A stretch of DNA of 14,710 nt from Saprospiraceae bacterium (GTDB lineage Bacteria > Bacteroidota > Bacteroidia > Chitinophagales > Saprospiraceae): NCBI GenBank assembly GCA_007128085.1, contig SKYC01000339.1, forward strand, positions 1 through 14,710. The letters are read 5' to 3'. Under the pieces are notes generated by a model. The model was not told where the DNA came from. It was given only the letters and a program-made list of their open reading frames with translations, and did not search any database. The stretch's first letter is position 1; every line of letters starts with the position of its first letter. The translations under genes and the position numbers were made by a program. Below, in pieces: positions 1-6,229 of the stretch.

Positions 1-1659
1 CGGTTTTGCATCGAAATATTCGAGAATCGTATGGATCCGGCAACCATTGGTTTTAGAATAGCGCAGCATTCCGTCGAGACGAGCGTATGCACGCTCTTTG
101 AGAAAGCGATAATTTTCCTCATCTATTTTAAAATGGTGGCCTTGAGCTCTCGGTTGCATAAAGGTGATTTTAGGGTGTTCGGAAGCCGGTTGATAGGAAA
201 AAATCTTGTGACTGTGCAGCAATCGAATTGCTTTCTCTACTTTCTCATTACTGGTGTTTAATTTAGAAGCAATGGTTGGCAGTCGGATCGGTACATGCAC
301 ACTGAACAGCCCTTCGTATGATCTGAGAATCGCCTTGATCAACGGATCGAGAGAAGGGTTTTTCAATTGGTAATCGTAAAGTTCTGTACTGTCTACGCGC
401 ACCATCAGTCGGGGAGGATGGTAAACGGCATCGCTGAGGTGTATCCATCCCGCAGTTTCAATCTGCTTTAGGGAGTGAAAAACCTCCAGAAGTGAAATCC
501 CAAATCGATGGGCAAAAGCATTGATGTCAAAACCATAGGATTCCCCAGCGCCTCCCCCCGGTATAATATTGAAGAAAATGCACAGTGCCTTGTATACCCT
601 TTTTATAACATCCAACTTTGGAAAAGTTCTTTCCACATTGGAAGCCAGGTTTTCTCTTTCCTTTTCCCTGCAAAACAAAATGGCAAAGGATTCTTTTCCA
701 TCCCTTCCCGCGCGGCCGGCTTCCTGATAATACTCCTCCAGTCCGGAGGGCAAATCGAGATGAAAGACGGCTCTGACATCCGATTTATCTATTCCCATTC
801 CAAAAGCATTGGTAGATACAATTACCTTTTTTTTGCCTTCCATAAAATCCTCCTCCACTTGTCTCCTGGTCTTCACATCCAGTCCTGCGTGGTAGAATGC
901 CGACTGGATTCCCGCTTTTTGAAGCTTTAAATTTACTTCCCGCGTTTTCCTGCGATTGCGCACATAAACAATTTTGGTGTCCGGAATTTTTTTAACAAAG
1001 TAAATGAGGCGGTTGAGCCGGTCTTCTTCATCTAAAACAAAGAAACTGATGTTCTCTCTTTTAAAGGATTTGAGAAAAATGCGCGTTTCCTCCATTCTAA
1101 GCACATCGATAATATCGTTTCTAACCTGTTGTGTTGCTGTAGCGGTAAGTGCCATTACAGGTGACTCGGGAATGTGCTCCCTGATATCGGCAATTTGGAG
1201 ATAAGAAGGCCGAAAATCAAACCCCCATTGAGAAATGCAGTGGGCCTCGTCGACTACCAACTGAGAAACTTTCATATCCCGGATGCGCGTAATTGCCAGG
1301 TCTGTATGCAGGCGTTCGGGAGATAAATACAAAAATCGGTAGTGTCCATTTACGCAATTGTTTAGCTCTCTGTCTATATCTCTCCTGTTCATTCCGGAAT
1401 GGATGGCGACCGCCCGAATCTTGCGGGACTTCAATTGCTGTACCTGGTCGCGCATAAGTGCAATCAGTGGAGTGACAACCAGTGTAATTCCCTCCATTAT
1501 CAACCCGGGCACCTGGTAGCAAATGGACTTCCCACCCCCTGTGGGTAACAAAGCCAGAGTGTCATTGCCTGCCAATACACTTTCTATAATTTCCTCCTGA
1601 AGCGGTCTGAAGGCATCGTATCCCCAATATTTCTTCAACACATCCAAAGGAGTCTCCAT
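1..1659 (-). CDS. recQ: ATP-dependent DNA helicase RecQ, C-terminus cut off by window edge
   Basis: This is a superfamily 2 DNA helicase of the RecQ family, which unwinds DNA 3'-5' in recombination and fork repair. Reading the minus strand from ATG at 1659 gives 553 codons, open to base 1. Visible motifs in order: Walker A PTGGGKS (residues 39-45), the DEAH box followed by CISQWGFDFRPSY (137-152), TATAT motif III (172-176), and QEAGRAGRDG motif VI (312-321). A winged-helix-like region follows, and the last residues (LEYFDAKP) are those that normally lead into the family's cysteine-rich zinc-binding site. That site would lie outside the window, so its presence cannot be judged. The truncation is caused by the window and is not a mutation. 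It lies downstream of the outer-membrane protein gene on the same strand, separated by 275 bases, so co-transcription is uncertain. The family assignment is very secure. Confidence 0.95.
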   Translation of the reverse strand, partial: METPLDVLKKYWGYDAFRPLQEEIIESVLAGNDTLALLPTGGGKSICYQVPGLIMEGITLVVTPLIALMRDQVQQLKSRKIRAVAIHSGMNRRDIDRELNNCVNGHYRFLYLSPERLHTDLAITRIRDMKVSQLVVDEAHCISQWGFDFRPSYLQIADIREHIPESPVMALTATATQQVRNDIIDVLRMEETRIFLKSFKRENISFFVLDEEDRLNRLIYFVKKIPDTKIVYVRNRRKTREVNLKLQKAGIQSAFYHAGLDVKTRRQVEEDFMEGKKKVIVSTNAFGMGIDKSDVRAVFHLDLPSGLEEYYQEAGRAGRDGKESFAILFCREKERENLASNVERTFPKLDVIKRVYKALCIFFNIIPGGGAGESYGFDINAFAHRFGISLLEVFHSLKQIETAGWIHLSDAVYHPPRLMVRVDSTELYDYQLKNPSLDPLIKAILRSYEGLFSVHVPIRLPTIASKLNTSNEKVEKAIRLLHSHKIFSYQPASEHPKITFMQPRAQGHHFKIDEENYRFLKERAYARLDGMLRYSKTNGCRIHTILEYFDAKP

Positions 1660-1934
1660 CAGCACAAAGTTTCTTGCAAATTTCAATCAAAACAGTTCAA
1701 AAAAAGATAAATCAAAGGTCAGGGGAGTCCCTATTGAATTTTGTACTGCATTATTATCGTTGATTTATTTCTAATCACGCAGGCCTTGCATAGCCGCCAT
1801 TGAAATGACTGTTTCAGTAAAAAAGTTAAATACATTTTAAAATGAATCCGGAATCGAAAAAACAAAAGTAACGATTTTTGCATCGCCCTCCGGAAAATGC
1901 GAAAAGTGACTTTACTACAACTCGTCATTTTTTA
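1660..1934. other. Intergenic spacer upstream of recQ
   Basis: This AT-rich spacer lies between the stop of the outer-membrane protein gene and the start of recQ. No gene is supported. It contains a 12-base perfect palindrome CATTTTAAAATG (1833-1844). On the minus strand it has one match to the Bacteroidota -7 element TAnnTTTG, seen on the plus strand as CAAAAGTA at 1863-1870. No good -33 partner is visible, so a recQ promoter here is only possible. No clear intrinsic terminator was found. Confidence 0.4.
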
Positions 1935-2816
1935 TTACAACCTGCAACCGCTGCGATTGGCGCGTCTTTGCCGGGATTGCCCCAGGCCTGTGTCCAGAAA
2001 GTGGTAAGAAACCGTCAGGACAGAAAAAATATACCCGTCATTGCCATCCCTGGATCCACGCGGACCGGGCAAATCCATCGGATCGGTTCCCAGGTATTCC
2101 CATCGGCGATCGCTCAGGGCTGCGGCCACCTCTCCGCGTTCTTCCAACATCAGCGACCGGGGCGCGTAATCCCCACTGACATCGTCCAGGTAGTCCGTAA
2201 ATGTATGGCGGTATCCCACTTCAAATCCAAGGGTCAGAAATTCAGACAATGCCACTTTAAATCCGACACCAAAGGGAATCACAATTCCCTTTAAATCGTA
2301 CTTTTCTCTTTCGGGAAAGGCCTCCAGCCCCTGTCCTTCAGTTCCAAGGGGTTGTAATTCGTGCCATTGCCCTAAATATTCAGCCTCAGGGTTAAACATA
2401 AACCCTCCAATGCCACCAAATATATAGGGAGACCAGGGGGATCTGAAATTGTAGGGCTCAAAGCCAATGATATTGAAATCGAGGCGCAGGGCCAATTCTG
2501 TAATATCAGATTGGAAGTGAAGATTGCGTATTCGCAAATCATCGTCCTCGGCATATCGGTCGGATCCGGAAATTCGACCGTGGGAAACCGACAGTCCCAA
2601 ATTCAGGTATGGATTGAAGTGATATTTCCCAAAAAGCGTACCGTTCAAATGCATGTTGTTCACTATGTCCTTACCACTGTGAACACTCAGGTCACCGTTA
2701 TAAGCAGTGGGGCCGAGCCCTACACCCACTTCAAAGTGCTGTGCACTGGAAAAGTGAGAACAAAAAACCATTGCGGCAATGAGAACGAAGGCAAAACCAG
2801 AAGCTGACCTAATCAT
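1935..2816 (-). CDS. Outer-membrane beta-barrel protein, DUF6089 type
   Basis: This is a predicted exported outer-membrane beta-barrel protein of 293 residues, resembling the Bacteroidota DUF6089 family, whose function is unknown. A signal peptide is evident: a short basic start, a hydrophobic core (about residues 8-19), and a likely cleavage after SSA or SSAQ near residue 25. The mature part begins with the typical FEVGVGLGPTAYNGDL strand. It then shows alternating hydrophobic/polar strands, including SPYIFGGIGGFMFNPEA and the nearby WHELQPLGTEGQG, which I recall as characteristic of this family. The penultimate strand region ends YIFSVLTVSYHF. A basic tail of 21 residues follows it, whereas many barrels end at the final aromatic residue. 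The start is ATG at 2816. The gene is divergent from the protease gene across a 261-base spacer. The assignment is by remembered sequence resemblance. Confidence 0.8.
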   Translation of the reverse strand: MIRSASGFAFVLIAAMVFCSHFSSAQHFEVGVGLGPTAYNGDLSVHSGKDIVNNMHLNGTLFGKYHFNPYLNLGLSVSHGRISGSDRYAEDDDLRIRNLHFQSDITELALRLDFNIIGFEPYNFRSPWSPYIFGGIGGFMFNPEAEYLGQWHELQPLGTEGQGLEAFPEREKYDLKGIVIPFGVGFKVALSEFLTLGFEVGYRHTFTDYLDDVSGDYAPRSLMLEERGEVAAALSDRRWEYLGTDPMDLPGPRGSRDGNDGYIFSVLTVSYHFLDTGLGQSRQRRANRSGCRL

Positions 2817-3077
2817 AATTTCAATTTATAAATGAATGAGTAAAATTAAAAACTTTGTTTCATCTCACAAGTTAATAAAGATATAAATTTTAAACGGCAC
2901 TGCACAGTTGAATATTGAATCGTTTTTTGTTGAATCATGATAAACTTGAATTTGGTCGTATACCCCAGCCCATTATTTAATAAATCCAGGCTCGAATAAT
3001 TTTGAATTAATTTCCCTTTTACATCACAGAATGGAAGAACTCAACGTTAATAGCAGATATTTATAAAAACAGTCAAC
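2817..3077. promoter_or_regulatory. Divergent intergenic region with repeated TTGAAT
   Basis: This AT-rich spacer separates the divergent outer-membrane protein and protease genes and must hold regulatory sites for at least one of them. The hexamer TTGAAT occurs at 2908, 2915, 2930, 2946 and 3002. A plus-strand match to TAnnTTTG (TAATTTTG, 2997-3004) could be the -7 element for the protease operon, with a weak TTTA at 2976-2979 seventeen bases upstream. No convincing minus-strand promoter was seen. Confidence 0.4.
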
Positions 3078-4688
3078 ATGAGAATTTTAGCATTTCTATT
3101 TTTCATTTTCCCAACCGTCATTTTCGCCCAAACATCTGTTCCTCTGGACTGGTTTCATCTCTGTCCGGTGGAAGACGAATACCGGGGTCTGAATACGGCA
3201 GGGGCGTATGAACTTTTAGAGGGCCGTACCTCCCAAACTGTCATTGTAGCTGTGCTGGACAGCGGCATTGACATTGAACACGAAGATTTACAAGAAAACA
3301 TATGGGTCAATCCCGGTGAGATAGCAGATACCGGAAGAGACGACGATGAAAATGGCTACACAGACGACATCAACGGATGGAACTTTATAGGTGGCCCGGA
3401 GGGTGATGTGATCTACGACAATTTAGAAATCACCAGACTTTACCGACATTTCAAGGAACAATACGGCCATCTCGATCCACTTAAGTTGACCAGAAGAAAT
3501 CGCATGAAATACTCTGAGTATTTAACCTACAAGCGGGTGTATTACGAAAAGCGCGAAGAGGCTCAGGCCAATTACGAACAGATGAAGGAGTTTCGGGATC
3601 GCCTCGTTTTTGTCATGGACAAAGCCATGATGGCATTGGAAGACAAACCACTATCGGAAGAGAATCTGAGAAACATAGAAACGGATGGCAATATGGATCT
3701 CGAATTTGGAATCAGTGTTTTATTGAGCTTGCTTGAGGATTACGAACCGACAGACTTTGATGAATTCAGGGTCGAGATCATTGAGTCGCTGGACGGAGGT
3801 GTCAATCACTACAAAACCAGCTATAAGTACCATTACAATGTGGACTTTGACCCCCGACATATCGTAGGTGACAATTACGACGATCCCCGGGAGCGGTATT
3901 ACGGCAACAACAATGTGGGTGGAACCTTTTCCAGGCACGGTACTCATGTTGCCGGAATTATCGGAGCCGTCCGCGGCAATGACATTGGAATGGACGGTGT
4001 GGCTGACAATGTACTTATTATGCCGGTCAGAACCGTTCCGAACGGGGACGAGCGCGACAAGGATGTTGCCAATGCCATCCGGTATGCCGTTGACAACGGT
4101 GCCAGCATCATCAACATGAGTTTTGGAAAGGGCTATTCGTGGGACAAAGGGGTGGTTGATGAGGCGGTCCGTTACGCTGAGAGAAATGATGTATTACTGG
4201 TTCACGCAGCTGGAAACAGTGCACAGAACAACGATCTCAATGACAACTTCCCCAATCCGGTGTACGATCGAAGGAGATTGTTCGGGCCGAAGGCAGCGAG
4301 AAATTGGATTGAAGTAGGTGCTTTGAGTTATGGTGATCCCCCGGCAAAAGTGGCCTCTTTTTCAAACTTTGGAAAAGAGACCGTTGATGTTTTTGCTCCG
4401 GGCAACTTTATATACTCTACAGTACCCAACAATGAATACGAAGACCTTCAAGGTACGAGTATGGCCGCTCCTATGGTAAGTGGACTGGCCGCTATTATCA
4501 GATCTTATTTTCCCGAACTCAGCGCCCGAGAAGTCAGAGAAATCATACTTGAGTCCGCCATCAGGGAAGATTCAGAAGTGTTCAGGCCGGGCACAAGAGA
4601 TTTGGTTGCTTTTTCAGAATTGAGTACCACCGGTGGATATGTCAATGCTTACGAGGCGGTAAAACTGGCCATAGAAAAAACCAAGTAA
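3078..4688 (+). CDS. Exported S8 family (subtilisin-like) serine protease
   Basis: This is a subtilisin-fold serine endopeptidase of 536 residues, predicted to be exported. An N-terminal signal peptide (hydrophobic residues 3-16, cleavage near AQ at 17-18) is visible. The full catalytic set is present: Asp61 in VAVLDSGID, His287 in SRHGTHVAGI, the oxyanion Asn380 in HAAGNSA, and Ser461 in GTSMAAPM. An acidic GRDDDENGYTDD stretch after Asp61 looks like a calcium-binding loop. About 226 residues separate Asp and His, against about 32 in subtilisin. Residues about 112-255 of this are charged, mostly helical-looking insertion. I recall long Asp-His insertions in some Bacteroidota S8 proteases. 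No recognisable type IX secretion C-terminal domain follows; the protein ends shortly after the last catalytic-domain helix, so the periplasm or lipid-free secretion are both open. Its stop overlaps the start of the next gene. Confidence 0.93.
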   Translation: MRILAFLFFIFPTVIFAQTSVPLDWFHLCPVEDEYRGLNTAGAYELLEGRTSQTVIVAVLDSGIDIEHEDLQENIWVNPGEIADTGRDDDENGYTDDINGWNFIGGPEGDVIYDNLEITRLYRHFKEQYGHLDPLKLTRRNRMKYSEYLTYKRVYYEKREEAQANYEQMKEFRDRLVFVMDKAMMALEDKPLSEENLRNIETDGNMDLEFGISVLLSLLEDYEPTDFDEFRVEIIESLDGGVNHYKTSYKYHYNVDFDPRHIVGDNYDDPRERYYGNNNVGGTFSRHGTHVAGIIGAVRGNDIGMDGVADNVLIMPVRTVPNGDERDKDVANAIRYAVDNGASIINMSFGKGYSWDKGVVDEAVRYAERNDVLLVHAAGNSAQNNDLNDNFPNPVYDRRRLFGPKAARNWIEVGALSYGDPPAKVASFSNFGKETVDVFAPGNFIYSTVPNNEYEDLQGTSMAAPMVSGLAAIIRSYFPELSAREVREIILESAIREDSEVFRPGTRDLVAFSELSTTGGYVNAYEAVKLAIEKTK

Positions 4689-5041
4689 TGGTCCGGGATA
4701 GCTTAAAGAAAAAAATCCCCTACAGTCACTTTGGAGCTTTGGATATTCGAGTGGGGAGGATACTGGAAGCCAAAAAGTTTCCGGAGGCCCGCAGTCCCGC
4801 CTACAAGTTACTCATTGATTTTGGCCCACTCGGACAAAAAAAATCGAGTGCACAAATTACCCACACTTATTCGACCGATCAGCTCATAGGCAAAATGGTG
4901 GTAGCTGTAATTAATTTTCCCGACAAGCAAATTGCAAATACCATCAGTGAGTGTCTTGTCTTGGGGGCTGTTGGCGATGACGAAAATGTATTTTTGCTTC
5001 AACCGGATCACGGAGCAAAGGAGGGGTATAAAATAGGATAG
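4688..5041 (+). CDS. csaA: CsaA-like tRNA-binding domain protein
   Basis: This small OB-fold protein of 117 residues belongs to the CsaA / EMAP-II-like tRNA-binding family. CsaA proteins are dimeric, bind tRNA and have been described as export-related chaperones. The whole length matches the family: LDIRVGRILEA (18-28), FPEARSPAYKL (31-41), the signature KSSAQIT (52-58), then a VVAVINFP strand and ending VFLLQPDHGAKEGYKIG. The N-terminus is about ten residues longer than is common, but ATG at 4688 is the only in-frame ATG before the conserved core. The start shares one base with the protease stop (TAATG), which suggests translational coupling. An exported protease translated with a possible export chaperone is suggestive, but the link is inference. 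Confidence 0.9.
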   Translation: MVRDSLKKKIPYSHFGALDIRVGRILEAKKFPEARSPAYKLLIDFGPLGQKKSSAQITHTYSTDQLIGKMVVAVINFPDKQIANTISECLVLGAVGDDENVFLLQPDHGAKEGYKIG

Positions 5042-5067
5042 CGACTTCTCAATGAAAAGACTTGCAA

Positions 5068-5098
5068 TAATATTTTTCCCACTTTTGTAAAAATATTA
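5068..5098 (+). terminator. AT-only inverted repeat after csaA
   Basis: TAATATTTTT (5068-5077) and AAAAATATTA (5089-5098) form a perfect 10-bp inverted repeat with an 11-base loop, 27 bases after the csaA stop. It contains no G-C pairs in the stem and lacks a long trailing T run, so it would be a weak terminator. It could equally be a regulatory site next to the following promoter. Confidence 0.3.
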
Positions 5099-5117
5099 AT
5101 ATTTACAGTTATATTTG
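5084..5117 (+). promoter_or_regulatory. Candidate Bacteroidota-type promoter for the HD-domain gene
   Basis: TTTG (5084-5087) and TATATTTG (5110-5117) match the -33 TTTG and -7 TAnnTTTG elements with a 22-base spacer. Transcription would begin about 14 bases before the ATG at 5138. This suggests the HD gene has its own promoter and is not simply the third gene of the protease-csaA operon. Confidence 0.45.
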
Positions 5118-5137
5118 CTTATTAACTTCTATTTAAT

Positions 5138-5713
5138 ATGAGATTAGAGACCTTAAAAAAATACTTTTTAAGGAGGTTAGAAAAGCAATTGTCTCCTAAG
5201 CTCACCTACCACGGCATACACCACACCATAGACGTAATAAAGGTGTGTGAGGAATACATCGATCGACTTAATATCGAGGGTGAAGATGCGGAATTGTTGC
5301 TGGTCGGCGCCATTTTACACGATTCAGGTTTTCTGGCCACCTACCAAAAACACGAAGAAAAAGGGGTGGAGATTGCACGAGAATCCCTTCCCTATTTTGG
5401 ATACAACAATAAAGAATTAAAAGTGGTGGAAGGCCTCATCCTCGCCACAAAAGTACCGCAGCAACCCAGCACTGATCTGGAAAAAATAATCTGCGATGCG
5501 GATTTGGACTACCTCGGAAGAAAAGACTTCTACCCCATCGGCGAGTCGCTGTTTACCGAGCTGAAACACTTCGTCAATTTGACAGACCGAGACCAGTGGA
5601 ATAAAATTCAAATCAAATTTTTATCCGGTCACCATTATCATACAGAATGGGCAAGAGAAGTGAGGGCTCCGGTCAAAGCCAATTACCTGGAGGAAATTAA
5701 AGCACTGGTTTAG
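5138..5713 (+). CDS. HD-domain metal-dependent phosphohydrolase
   Basis: This 191-residue protein contains one HD domain, a helical fold whose His/Asp residues hold divalent metals used to cleave phosphoester bonds. The ordered ligands are visible: HH at 28-29 (GIHHTIDV), the HD pair at 61-62 (AILHDSGF), and Asp at 120/122 (CDADLDYLGR). Between them are HEEKGVEIA (72-80) and ILATKVP (101-107), which are typical of the subgroup. The protein is cytosolic, with no signal peptide or membrane segment. The substrate is not evident; cyclic nucleotides, nucleotides and other phosphoesters are all possible in this superfamily. It is convergent with the cyclic-nucleotide-binding protein, their stops being 62 bases apart. 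The superfamily is secure and the specific function unknown. Confidence 0.85.
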   Translation: MRLETLKKYFLRRLEKQLSPKLTYHGIHHTIDVIKVCEEYIDRLNIEGEDAELLLVGAILHDSGFLATYQKHEEKGVEIARESLPYFGYNNKELKVVEGLILATKVPQQPSTDLEKIICDADLDYLGRKDFYPIGESLFTELKHFVNLTDRDQWNKIQIKFLSGHHYHTEWAREVRAPVKANYLEEIKALV

Positions 5714-5732
5714 CCATGAGACCTTCTTAAAG

Positions 5733-5746
5733 AGTTGTAGCCAACT
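5733..5746. terminator. Small hairpin between convergent genes
   Basis: AGTTG (5733-5737) and CAACT (5742-5746) form a short stem with a 4-base loop. A G-T and an A-T pair can extend it, and a short T run follows. It sits between the convergent stops of the HD and cyclic-nucleotide-binding genes, where a bidirectional terminator would be expected. The stem is short, so the call is weak. Confidence 0.25.
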
Positions 5747-5775
5747 TTATAAATCAAGGTCACCAATAGCATTAA

Positions 5776-6225
5776 TTACCGAAAGTCGACAAGATTTTTA
5801 TACCTTCTCAATTCGTCATTCAGAGTCGTTATTCTCCCGATCAACACCTCGATAATATCGCTCATCAATTCTGGTTTTTCATACAGAAGGTCCATAAAGT
5901 ATTCCCTCCCTATGCGGTAGGCAATGACTTCGGTTCGCGCCCTTACAGAGGCCGTTCTTCGAATGGGAGCGAGTATGGCCAACTCTCCAACAATTTCGTT
6001 TTCACCGAGGACCGCGAGTATACTTCCGTCGTGGTGGACCTCCACCACTCCACTCTTAACAATATACATATCTTCGGCTATATCGCCTTTCTTTATAAAC
6101 TCCTCCCCGGCCTCAAACTCTTCAGTATCCATAATTCTTGCCACATCGAGCAAAGACGCCTCCGGTAAGTTTTCGAAAACAGAAACAGATTTCAGGGAAA
6201 ATACCTTATCGACAAAAAATTCCAT
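5776..6225 (-). CDS. Cyclic-nucleotide-binding (CAP_ED) domain protein
   Basis: This 149-residue protein is a single cyclic-nucleotide-binding domain plus a short C-terminal helix, with no DNA-binding domain. The phosphate-binding cassette is intact: VGELAILAPIRRTASV (79-94), with the conserved Glu81 contacting ribose and Arg90 contacting the cyclic phosphate. Upstream are the expected FEAGEEFIKKGD and MYIVKSGVVEV strands. The N-terminus (FFVDKVFSLKSVSVFENLPE) resembles the linker that precedes such domains when they are fused to larger proteins. The ATG at 6225 lies only four bases after the stop of the transporter-HEAT gene, so the two are almost certainly co-transcribed. I infer that it acts as the regulatory subunit or sensor for that membrane protein. 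Which nucleotide it binds (cAMP, cGMP or another) cannot be told from sequence alone. Confidence 0.9.
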   Translation of the reverse strand: MEFFVDKVFSLKSVSVFENLPEASLLDVARIMDTEEFEAGEEFIKKGDIAEDMYIVKSGVVEVHHDGSILAVLGENEIVGELAILAPIRRTASVRARTEVIAYRIGREYFMDLLYEKPELMSDIIEVLIGRITTLNDELRRYKNLVDFR

Positions 6226-6229
6226 GATC

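Noticed and set aside
508..930. 140-codon plus-strand open frame
   Set aside because: It lies entirely opposite the RecQ coding region, whose helicase motifs are unmistakable.
1..1659. RecQ as a pseudogene lacking its zinc-binding cysteines
   Set aside because: The reading frame is open to base 1, so the missing part is outside the window rather than lost.
1878..2294. 138-codon plus-strand open frame
   Set aside because: It is antisense to the outer-membrane protein gene and shows no domain or signal peptide.
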